Source: Phoebastria nigripes
Taxonomy: Eukaryota > Chordata > Aves > Procellariiformes > Diomedeidae
Length of the DNA stretch: 64,000 nt
Assembly: GCA_035582835.1 (NCBI GenBank)
Contig: JAYKAV010000478.1
Coordinates: forward strand, 913,311 to 977,310
Reading direction: 5' to 3'
Shown: positions 39,812-49,848 of the stretch, one piece after another
How positions within the stretch are numbered: position 1 is the first letter of the stretch
Layout: the number at the start of each line of letters is the position of its first letter
Made by a program: the position numbers and the translations under genes
The notes under the pieces: model-generated
Told to the model about the DNA's origin: nothing
Seen by the model: the letters and a program-made list of their open reading frames with translations, nothing else
Databases searched by the model: none

Positions 39812-39930
39812 TTAAATTAATTTCCTCAAGTTGAGTCTGTTTTTCCTGTGGCGATAATTGATATGTGATCTCCCTGTCCTTCTCTTGACCCACAAGCTTT
39901 TCCATCTTATTTTCTCCCCCTGTCCTGTAT

Positions 39931-40896
39931 GACCAGTGAAAATAAGGCAGAGAAGTAGAGCTGTGGAATAGTTCTGCTCTTATAGAAAATGAGAGGGAAA
40001 AGCCAGAAGCACCTGCTGTGTCGAAGGAAAGAAAGACCAATCCACAGAGATGAGAAAAAAAGAAAACATTAAATGTGTCCGGTGTCAGAGTCACAATAAG
40101 TTAGAAACGTTTTGAGAGATGAAATGTGAGGATGACTTTACAGACTGTTATAGCCATCTGAAATACACCACCTATAAGAGACCTTTGTCAGTGGGGGCTC
40201 ATGAAAAGAGTAGATAGATCTGTTAGGAGAAAATCTAGATAACAATGCTGACAGCAAAAGGAAGCAATACAAACTTGTGTTTGAGGAATAGAAAAGAGGC
40301 AATTTATTGTTATTACTGCTGGAACAAACAGTACAGCCAGATTCTTGCTGAAACGGGTATGCCAGGGTGTGAAAAATGCTCTAAGTCATTGCAGCTTAGG
40401 TGAACTTCAGTGGGATTCCTCTAGAGAAATAATTCAGAATCTTGAAATGTTTTTGAAAATAGTCTTAAGGGAATGATATTACCAGGAGAGACTTGGGATG
40501 TTTGATTTTCTTGAGATATAGATGGTGGCTTTTGAGGGGGGGGGACTGAATATCACCTAGATAGCTGCAGGACTATTAGTCTAGCATGAAGACTAAACAT
40601 GCAAAGCACAATTAGGAAGTTAGCAAAGAAGGCTGGAAGAAGCTTACAAGTGTACAGAGACACTGAAATCGGGCGCATGAGAATGCAGCAAAACAAGACT
40701 TTTGGGAATGTCATGAAAAGGAAGTAGCGGTAAATATCTATTTTGATAAATAGCCAATACATTTAGATAGAGGAAAGTGCAATGTTTTTTATACATTCTG
40801 TATTGTGATGGAGGAATTGGGACACCTGATATGGGACACCAAACTGAGCATTGCAGAAATAAAGCCGAATAGTCACGATGGGCAGGAAAACAGGTA
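39931..40896. other. Spacer between two inverted LTRs
   Basis: No retroviral internal genes are recognisable, so the two LTRs are not the ends of one provirus. That is also excluded by their opposite orientation. The A-rich, stop-riddled sequence at about 40120-40760 has the texture of old CR1, but I could not align it with confidence. A run of nine or more G lies at about 40537-40545. Confidence 0.55.
40892..40896. repeat. 5-bp target-site duplication, left copy (aggta)
   Basis: The five bases before the LTR terminus TG at 40897 are repeated exactly at 41811-41815, right after its other end. Five bases is the usual duplication length for ERVL-type integration. Confidence 0.6.
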
Positions 40897-41078
40897 TGGT
40901 GGGTTGACCTTGGCTGGCTGCCAGGTGCCCACCCAGCCGCTCTCTCACTCCCCCTCATCAACAGAACAAAGGGGGAAAATAAGATGAAAAAGTTTGTGGG
41001 TAAAGGTAAAGACAGGGAGATCACTTACCAATTATCATCACAGGCAAAACAGACTCAACTTGGGGAAAATTAATTTAA

Positions 41079-41084
41079 TTTATT
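41079..41084 (-). promoter_or_regulatory. Poly(A) signal of the minus-strand LTR
   Basis: TTTATT on the plus strand reads AATAAA on the minus strand, in the same conserved block as in the other LTR copy. Confidence 0.6.
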
Positions 41085-41296
41085 GCCCATTAAAATAGAC
41101 TTGGATGGTAAGAAACAAAGACAAAGATTAAAACACCTTCCCCCCACCCCCCTTTTTTTCCCAAGGCTCAACTTTATTCCTTCATTTCCGACTCCTCTAA
41201 GATTCTCCCCCTTCCAAGTGGCACAGGGGGATTGGGAAGGTGGGGTTGGGGTCAGTCCATGAGAGTTCATCTCTGTCACTCCTTCCTTCTCACACC

Positions 41297-41490
41297 TACT
41301 CCAGCGTGGGTCCTCCTCCATGGGCTACAGTTCCTTCAGGATCAACCTGCTCCAGCGTGGGCTGTCCACAGGCTGCAGTTCCTTCAGGAAATACCCATCT
41401 GCTCTGGCGTGGGGTCCTCTGTGGGCTGCAGTGTGGAAATCTGCTCCAGTGTGGTCCTCTCCACAGGTCCCTGCTCTGCCTGGAGCACCT
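41297..41490 (-). repeat. Degenerate minisatellite inside the minus-strand LTR
   Basis: About four to five units of about 45-50 bp, carrying cores like 'ctgctccagcgtgggc', are the reverse complement of the array at 39234-39597. Fewer units here than in the other copy account for part of the length difference. Confidence 0.7.
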
Positions 41491-41810
41491 CCTCCCCTCC
41501 TCCTTCTCTGACCTTGGTGCTCGCAGGGCTGTTTCTCTCATATTTTCTCCTCACTCCTCATATGCCCGTGCAGCATTTTGCCCTTTCTTAAATACGTTTT
41601 CACAAAAGCACCACCAGCTTCACAGATGGGCTCAGCTGTGTCCTGCGGTGGGTCCATTTTGGAACTGGCTGGAACTGGCTGGAACCAGCCATGTCCGGGC
41701 ATGGGGCAGCCTCGACCTCCTCCCACAGGGACCCCCCTGCAGCCCCCGCTGCCAGGGCCTGGCCAGGGACAGCCTGTACAGCAGCTGTAAGTGGAGAACC
41801 GAGACCTGAA

Positions 41811-41815
41811 AGGTA
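41811..41815. repeat. 5-bp target-site duplication, right copy (aggta)
   Basis: Matches 40892-40896 and abuts the inferred end of the minus-strand LTR. Confidence 0.6.
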
Positions 41816-42229
41816 GAATCTCTTTAAGAAAGAGGGAAATAAGCCCTGAATGAGGCTACAGTTTAATTTAGCCGAATGTTTCCTCTAGAAAAAGAAATGG
41901 TGGTCGTTGGAATGTTTTAAACTGCTTTCAGGAAGAGCGAAAGAACTGAAGTAAAATAGCGTTGATGTGACTGTTACTGACCTCTGCATATGTCAAAATA
42001 GATATGGATATCAAATATGTGTGGATTTCTGTAAGATTAGGGAGGAAATCAAAATCCATGGGAAATGAGCGATTACAGAAGACTTCTAAATCCCCAATTT
42101 ATGGACTTTGTGTGCTGAGTGAGAGCCTCAGGGAAAGGCTGGTCCAATAGAGCAGCTTTGAATTTGAGCGAGCTTGCGAGCTGCAGTAGGTTACGTCAGA
42201 CTGCAAAGCAGACACAAGCAAGTTTTAAA
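41816..42229. other. Non-coding DNA, possibly the start of the CR1 relic
   Basis: A-rich sequence without open frames. It leads without a visible break into the CR1 relic that follows and may be its more decayed upstream part, but I cannot match it block by block. Confidence 0.45.
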
Positions 42230-43390
42230 AAAATCCAAACTATTCTAATACGGTTAAACACTGGGATTTTAGAAAGACAAGCTTTGAAAAATTAAGAAAA
42301 TTAAATAGTACAGTTAACTGGTCCGGAGAGCTTTGAACATAGAGGAGACAGGCTTGTGTCAAAAGCTTGTAGAAAAGACTGCAGCTTTACTTGCATGAAT
42401 AAGCTTTTTAAGGAGGATACAGGAGGAAGTAGAAAATCTACAAAGATTTGAAAGAGGATTGAAATGTAAGGAAAATTAAAAATAAAAGGAACGCAGAACA
42501 GTGAGAAATTGCTATGATTTGCATTTTGTAAGGCATATTTAAACAAATAACAAAAGAAATTTGTTCATTCTTATTAATATTTGGGACATACATAGCATGT
42601 TCACACCTCCCTCAACATGTAGTATTACCTCTTCTTTAGGTCTGGAAACAAAAAAAGAGTGCTTTGCGTCAGCTTTCAGTAAGGTTCACGTTGTGCATGT
42701 GGGTGATTAGGTACCTACTGAAAATGAGCCTGACAAGCAACTGCAGAGCTGGTAAACGGTATTTATGTTGCTTGGATTTCTCAGGAGTCCAAGTATAGTC
42801 CAGCACGAAACATGAATAGTGAACATAACATCTGTATTCAAAAGGATAAAATGTGAGACAACTATAGGCCAACAGATTTTCTGATGGTCAATTCTGAATG
42901 AAGTTTTAAACCAGAATTTTAAAAAGAATAGGTAGGTAACTGAAAGTAAATGGGAAGTGGTATAAATGGCAGGGTGTTTTTTTTAAGCTAGTTTGTGAAG
43001 ACTAATGAGAGAGATTAGCTGGTTTCTTAAACAAGAGTAATGCAGGAGAATCAATCTGTTTGGATTTAAACAAAACATTTACTTTGGCATTCCATAGGAA
43101 ATTATTATTGAAGGTGGAAAAAGTTGGATAGGAAGGTGGCTAAGGGGTCAACTACAAGAAGCTGTGAACAAAATACAGTTTTCAGGATGGATAGAGATTA
43201 TTAATGATTTTGTACAGTGATTAGAAGATATTCTTAGATGTTTGCTCATTAGATTTTGGCTAATGTGAAATTGAGAGGGCTTGCTCAGACAGAGGAAAAC
43301 TCATTATGCCGGGCAGATACAAAGAAGTTGTCAACTAAATCAGTGGATATGGAAAAGTAATAGGGCAACGGTCAAAGTTGTGCACCAGTG
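42230..43390 (+). mobile_element. Second ancient CR1-type LINE relic (ORF2)
   Basis: Blocks occur in the order of an old CR1/L3-like ORF2. 'gggattttagaaagacaagc' with 'ttaactggtccgg' is at about 42262-42330. 'gacaactataggccaaca' is at about 42857. 'ttttaaaaagaataggtagg' with 'aagtaaatgggaagtgg' is at about 42918-42960. 'ggatttaaacaaaacattta' with 'ttccataggaaattattatt' is at about 43060-43110. 'ggatggatagagattattaa' is at about 43185. Every frame is broken by stops and indels. It is clearly older than the avian CR1 fragments at 14-20 kb and belongs to a different branch from them. The LTR at 40897 may have landed in its upstream part. Identification rests on remembered consensus patterns, and the edges are approximate. 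Confidence 0.72.
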
Positions 43391-43932
43391 CTAAGAACGG
43401 TAAACCAGGGGCGATGAGGAGGCACGAGAGCCAGAGATACTGGTCTGTGAGGGACGACTGCAGCTGCAGAGATTGTGTAGCACGGAAAGGTAAATGCAGT
43501 TCTGAGCAGTGCTGTGTGAGAGACGTTCAGTCGAAACTGGGAAGCAGCGATTTCATATAATAACAGCTCGGCATCTACCCTACCTAATGCCCTCTTTTTC
43601 TCAGTCTGAATTCTGTGAAAAGGCATATGAGTTGCCTTGGTCTGTCCCATAAAAGAACTATTTTAATTTTTTTTTCCGTAACACATACTTTGAATTTAAG
43701 CAACACTGATACCACAAGTTCTCAGAGCACTGCTACACTCTTGAAAGAGCTTTTAGGTCCATCCTGATGACAGCGAGGGCCTCCACGCAGTCTGGAACTC
43801 AGTAATAGACATATTTCGCTTTTGTTATCATCTATTTACCTATCAGCAATAAATGTGGGGACTTTCGAGTATGTTTCCTTCTCATTTACGAGGAAGTTCA
43901 GTTGTCATGTAGTGGAAAATGTGAACAGAAGT

Positions 43933-43954
43933 ACCTGTGCAATAAAGCACAGGT
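43933..43954. repeat. Perfect hairpin with AATAAA loop
   Basis: ACCTGTGC and GCACAGGT form a perfect 8-bp stem around the six-base loop AATAAA. In RNA this would present a poly(A) hexamer in a loop. No transcript end is otherwise supported here. Confidence 0.85.
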
Positions 43955-46900
43955 CTCTTCTTGTCAGTGCTGAATGTCCTCTGTTCCCATAGATTAAATT
44001 TTCTCTGGTATTAGACTTCCCATTCACTTTCTCCTGCTAGCTTCGTTTTGAAATTTCAGTAAGCTCAAACTCTGACTAAGAATGCTTGTCTGCTATGGTG
44101 GTTTGCCTTTTTGCTACGCAGCCTCTTTTTCATTTCCATTGTGGAAGTGTAGGACATTACACTTTCTTTCAAGGCACTAAAAGGCATGACTCATTCCTCC
44201 TCCTTTGTCTGTTTCTTAACCAGGTTCTACTTCATGGCTTTACCTCGTGCTTTAATAGTCTTTTGCACAGAGCTTGTCAAAAGGGCTTTGGAATTCTGAG
44301 TAAACTGTCAGGGAGTTTCAGCTATCTACGTTTCATTCTCCTCGCATGCTCCAGAATTAGAGCAGACATATGCCGGGGTTTTTCTTTGCAGCTTTCCTTT
44401 CCTAGTATGTGGTGGTTTTATAGGTTTATCCTTAATTATTTTAATCAGTTTTCCTGTCACGGGTGAACTGAAGTGGACTGTATGCTTAGGGTTGCCACAA
44501 ATACTTCAAGTCAGAAACAACATTGGCTTCCTCCTTCTGGAGTGGTGCTAGATTGTAACAGGTGCATATCTTTATTAGTTATTCCTGCACATTTCAAAAG
44601 ATATGTAAATACTATCACAGTACAGTTAACTTGTTGCTGTCCTCGCTAGAAATGTTCTACACTGTATATATCATAATTGAGGAAATACAGATCATACAAA
44701 TTTGTTCCCTGAGTTCAAGACAACTTTTGATACTCATCTTTGCATCTCNACAGAAAAAAAAAAATTATATCTGTTTTTAGGTTCGTAGCTGTTTTAGGTT
44801 TTTTGTAAGCAAAAATAAAATAAACACGATTATATGAACATGAGACACGGGAACACATTAATTTGATTCCATCTGCTAAATGATTTTAGTGAATTTAATT
44901 GCACCCCAGTTCTTCTAAACACATTAAGACATATGTTCATAAACTAATTGAATATAGCTTCAAGTCTTGGCAGTAGTCCAAAATAAAGAATTATTTCAGT
45001 TGTAGTATGTTAAATGTTCTCTTCACCATTTTCGATTTTGAAAATCCTGTGACAAAATGAAATACAGGCTGATAAAAAGCTAGCTAAATATCCCAAATTA
45101 AATACTAGTTGCCAATAAGCTTTCTGATTGGAATGTTATTGTTTTGCCATTTGTGTGTTTTGGCGGTGAATTTAATATTGTAGCTCCTTTCAGATGTTTT
45201 TTTGGAGTTGCTGTATGTGGCTGCTGTAGCCAAAAAGAAATTCTTCCTTGCATTTCTAATTTAAAAATATTTAAATGTCGTAAGATTTCTTACTCGTGAG
45301 ATTAGAGCTGGTTATCAAGACGTGTTGAAAATCTGCTGCTAATCCCAGATCTTGTTGTTGTTATGAATGTTGATAAATTTTACCAGATCATTGAATCAGG
45401 ATATGTCTATAAAAGATAGAAGACTTTTTTTTTCTTTTTTTTTTTTTTACTGTTCACCTCCTTACTACTTCAAGTGATCTGCTGAATTTTGTGGCAGTTG
45501 ACTCTTCTAGGACCTGCGCAGTCTGTGAAGATTGACAGCAGTCTGAATAGCCTGTAGTAAAACAGAAGGATGGCAGATATTTGCCTGTGGAGTGGGAATT
45601 TTAAAGATTTCTGATATTTCCCAGCAGGTTGATTACAGAACCTTTTCTTCCTCTGCAATTAGTAAGCATGTAGGATCNAGAGGAGACACTGAGCCCAAAG
45701 TAGCCTGTATGCTTACTGACACTGTGTCAAAAAATTTAAATAATCTCTCATATAACTGTATTATGCAGATGCAAGCGTATTATTGAAAGAGAAGAAATAG
45801 AAGTAATTGCTTCCTGTTTTTGAGAGGGGATGCACATTTGAATGTCAAGGCACATGTTCTGGCTTGTGCGGTGAAGTTGCAGTAATCTTTGTACAGTCAA
45901 TGTCATTGCTTTCTCTTTGTAAGTTGTAGAAGTGCAACTGGGTACTTTGCATACCATGAAATTAAAAATCACGTAAATTGCCTTTGAATTTTTCACTGTG
46001 TACTGAGTAGGTCTCAGCCCAGTATTAAGTTACCTTGAATAAACATATAAACAAGTGTTATTAAATGTTGTTGGTATTTAAAGGCCAGGAGTTGCTTATA
46101 GTGCTTGGTCACTTAAAAGACTTGGTAAAGATACAAAAATGGCATGTGTTATATTTATCTGCTTAAATACTTATGGATTGGGTTATTTTCAGAATAGTTT
46201 TAAATAATTCATCAGGTATATCTTTTGACCAAAGTATTGCTTATGAGTTACATTTTGAATTAATAACCCTTTCTTGCACAGAATCACAATACATGTTAAG
46301 AAATTTCCTTCTGAATGCAGGAAAAATGCCTTAAAGGATGCAACACACCTGATAGGGCACACTGTAACTCATCTCTCTGGGTTTTTTACCTGTAATAGAT
46401 ACAGAATTAAACCTGCTTCTGCTAGTAACTGATTTAATCACCTTAGTCGAAGAATAGAGCAAGTATTACTAATTCCATGATGACAGTTTCTAACCCAAAA
46501 GGTAAGAAAGAATTACAGAATAATTTCACACTTTTTTGCGGGGGGGTGTATGTCAAGGAGCTATCCAGTCGTACTCTCTTGCCCCAAGGAACGATGAAAC
46601 TATACCTTATGATATATGAAACACTAGGCATGAAATTGAACTGAAAGCCTCGAAGAAGCATTTGAAGATCAGGCTCTTAAGTATGTTGATGTGTTAACGT
46701 ACTAGACATAATATAGCAGACCTTCAAAGTAGCATTTCTGAGGGAAGAGGGAGGAAGGAAGAGTGTAATATACTAATAATTCTCCTTATCTGAAAGTTAA
46801 AAGGATGCTGAAACAGCAATTGCACTGTTCATTGCATGCTGTTAAATGACAAATAATCTCTTCTGCGTCCCAGTTTTTCCTTAATAACTAACCTTTCCTT

Positions 46901-49467
46901 TCTCTTTCTATTAGAAGTGTGTATATAATTCACACATTATGTGAGTAGAAGCAAAAGTATACGCTGTTTGCTACNGGCAAAATACTGAATCCAGAGTCTC
47001 CTTTTTAACATAGTTTCAGGTTTATGGAAGTTTGCCCTAATTTTTATTTTTCCTAAAGTCTGAGCAAGAGGAAGATACAGAAGGAGGAGATGTAAGCACG
47101 CTGTTATCCTCAGCACTTTAGAATATGCTTTAAAGGTATTCTCTCATTATACATTATTGTGCCTCTGTGATATATTGGCAAAGCCCTCATCAGCTGAGAT
47201 TATCAGACTGCAGTTAAGGGACTGCTAACAGAGCGTTTCTGTGTAGTCATCAAATCTCATAAAAAATAAGAAGACTTCAAGGTGTGTAACTGCCGTATCT
47301 GTCATAAGGTTGCAGAGGGAAGGCTGAGAATGGAGCCTTTCATTTGTTGTTCTTATGGGTTTAAGCCTAGCAATTGTAGTAAAACTCATTGCCGCACTTT
47401 TTGATACTCTGCCTCAAAACAGGCAATTTTTAAACCAGATCATTTCAGGGATGCATTTTAAAGATCCATTTTGCAGACAGTTGTATCAACAGCACAGCCA
47501 AGCGGTTGTGTTAACGGGATGAAGTTAGCGTGAGCATTGCCTGTATACAGATGCAGTTCCTGAGTCCTTGGAGCCCAGATCATTTCCAAATTAAAAGAAA
47601 ATTTTAGAATTTTAGCTAAAACGCACCTGCATGCTGTTTCTTGAATCAGCAGCAGCCGCAATCTCTTTATGCTATGTTTCACTGCATCTGTNCTGTCCTA
47701 GTACTGCTTTACAGGTTGATTCATTTACTTGCTTGTAATAACAAAAAATAATGTGCATTTGGAGAGGTATATGCATATTCTTCATTCCTATCTGAAGAAA
47801 TGTGACCTTTCTCTGCCACACTGATACCACCTATTTCTCTCGTCACATTCTATGTTAACTGTCTACTGTTATGATTTAGAAATGCTTTAAACTAATTTTT
47901 CATAGGTTGAAAAACTGTGCAAGCTGTGTAACAGTAGTGTTAAACCCAGAGATGGATGGGATAAAACCTATCTGACTCCGAAAGGCAGATGATAGTGAGC
48001 TTGTAGAGATCGCTCTGATATTTTTCTCTATTTGTGAATTTTTAAACTCTAACATGTTTTTTCAATGCAGTCTAATTATTCTGACCAAAAGAGCATTGAG
48101 AATACGACAGCCCTCCTTTGAAAGTCATGACACTGCCAAGCTAGAATGGAAGTTCCAGGCTCAGATTCTGCATGTTTGCTTTCAAAGCAGTATCTGTTAC
48201 CTGATAATCCATGGGGCAAAGTTTGCTGACAGTATTTATTTTGACTTACCTAGTGCCTTGAGCTTGTTGATTTTAAATCACGGTACTTTTAATAGATTTG
48301 TAGATTAATCATGTATCTTTAATACACAAAAGAAATATAGTCATGTGATTTTTTTTTCCAAGTTGACTAGATATATGAGTTTATCTAAAGATAAATACAA
48401 AAAGAGGCCATTATTACTATGCCATGGCTACTATACTANATATAACCTCTTTATTTTTGCTTTGCATTTAAAGAAAAGTAGTATTTAAAATCTTGTCAGA
48501 TGTAGAATGTTTATTAAGCATCTAAAGAATTCTGCATTGAATATGCATTAATAAGTCATAAGAATTAATAATTTACAATGGAATATAGATAAAACATGAT
48601 TTGGCTTCTACTCAGCTGCATATTTCAGCACTTTTGTGTTGTATAACATCCATCTTCACCCAGAAAATTTAACTTCGTTCATCAGCACAGGCAAAANAGA
48701 AATGAAAGAAGCAGAAAGACAAATCTAAGAACTACACACAGATTGGCTCCATCGGTCTTTGCTCTTTATACTTCGTGGTTCCTAATGAATAGCAAAGAGT
48801 TAAATGGGAAAGGCCACCAGGAAAAAATATGAAACTTGCCTGACTTCTGTGAAACAAAGACATGACATTTCTAGAAAACATTTTAAAATAAATAATACTG
48901 TTAGTTACAAGTATACAGAGTGCATAATTGCCTGGGTAAATTTTCTGTGCCAGGAAGTTAATGGAATTAAATACATAACTAGATTTTGAACTGAATGAGA
49001 TTTAATTTATGACCATTAATATTAGAAAATTTAACTGTGCTAAAATGGCAACCTGAAAATCTAATCCTTTGAAGTGTAAATTCAATTTTGAAGAAACCAG
49101 TTANTGGAAGGTCTACATAGATAGGGCCAAGTGCTCAATACCACCTACAAATGTGCTATTTTCGGTCACTNCTCTGTAGGTACCTTTTGAATTTCTGGCC
49201 TCAAAACACTACTTACATCCCTTTTCCTTCCTAAGAATAGACCATCTTGCAGATTTTCTTTCTCAGTCATAGATAATCAGAAAGTCTCACAATGTATGTT
49301 TTGCTTTAGAGTCACTGAGCCAAGCTTTCCATCTGTAAGAGTTATATCCTGAAGTCTTCAGAGGGCCAGGAGCAAAAGTGCTTCTGAAGACTTTCTCTTC
49401 CTCTCCCTTAGTCCCAGGTATTTTCCATTTTCCAGCATGGACCTGCCTTCTCCAATGTGGGTGCCTC

Positions 49468-49848
49468 TCACTTCACACGCGGCTGTAGCTGGCCAAAATA
49501 GTATGTAATGTGCAGATAGTTGTGTTGAGCCCTGCAGGTGTGGGAGTGGGGCTCCTCCAGGTCCTGGGTGCTCCTGAAGGTCACTGCCTCCTCCTGCTGC
49601 TGCGCGCTCTCCCCCAGGTACTTCCATCGGACCCGCTGCCACAGCCTCTCTGGGTTTGCAGGCTGGAAAAGATAGCGTACACCTGGAAGCATATTAGGTA
49701 CGTAGCTNTATTTGAGTGAAGCCCCTTCTGTAAACTCAACTGCCTGGGTGTGACTGTTGATTTCTTCAGTTATTTGTGATAAAGACCCGTCATACTTTGA
49801 ATGTGTTTCATAATTGCACATCCACATTTTAACCACGCATCTAACCAT
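49468..49848 (-). other. GC-rich open frame of unknown status, possible exon
   Basis: A 126-codon frame is open on the minus strand in a GC-rich island inside AT-rich DNA. Its last part (from about 49662 down) is preceded by a good acceptor-like sequence, 'tatcttttccag' on the minus strand. A GTGAGA that could serve as a donor begins at 49471. The conceptual product contains ...QPANPERLWQRVRWKY... and has no signal peptide, membrane segment or domain I recognise. A second minus-strand frame (49358-49642) and a plus-strand frame overlap it, so the openness may only reflect composition. It could be an exon of an unrecognised gene, a decayed retrocopy or chance. Confidence 0.3.

Larger units (their letters stand above)
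38915..39930 (+). mobile_element. Solo ERVL-like LTR, plus strand, 3' end lost
   Basis: The sequence starts at a TG ('tgtattgggtttatgtggca') and carries a family layout I recognise from bird genomes. It has a 5' part with 'gttccagtcagctccaaaat', a middle array of degenerate units ending in 'ggagcagg', then 'gattggcaataaattaaa' and 'gagtctgtttttcctgtgg', and finally 'gatctccctgtccttctctt'. The minus-strand copy at 40897 shares all these blocks. No retroviral gag, pol or env lies beside it, so it is a solo LTR. Compared with the second copy, the terminal roughly 70 bases are missing or unrecognisable, and I find no flanking duplication. The right edge is approximate. Two overlapping open frames of 162 and 200 codons inside it come from the array and are not genes. 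Confidence 0.83.
40897..41810 (-). mobile_element. Solo ERVL-like LTR, minus strand
   Basis: This is the same family as the copy at 38915, in the opposite orientation. On the plus strand it opens with 'tggtgggttgaccttggctg', the complement of the LTR 3' end. It proceeds through 'gatcacttaccaattatcat', the reversed poly(A) signal region at about 41079-41084, and the minisatellite array with 'ctgctccagcgtgggctgt' type units. It ends with the LTR 5' part at 'ggtccattttggaactggct'. It is about 914 bp long. The pair aggta/aggta flanks it exactly, although the far terminus reads ...TGAA where a consensus CA would be expected. No internal viral genes are present. Both copies are well decayed, so this is an old insertion. 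Confidence 0.85.

Noticed and set aside
41240..41809. 189-codon plus-strand frame
   Set aside because: It is antisense across the second LTR and its array, with no protein family recognised.
38915..41810. A complete provirus bounded by the two LTRs
   Set aside because: The LTRs are inverted relative to each other and the roughly 1 kb between them has no gag, pol or env similarity.
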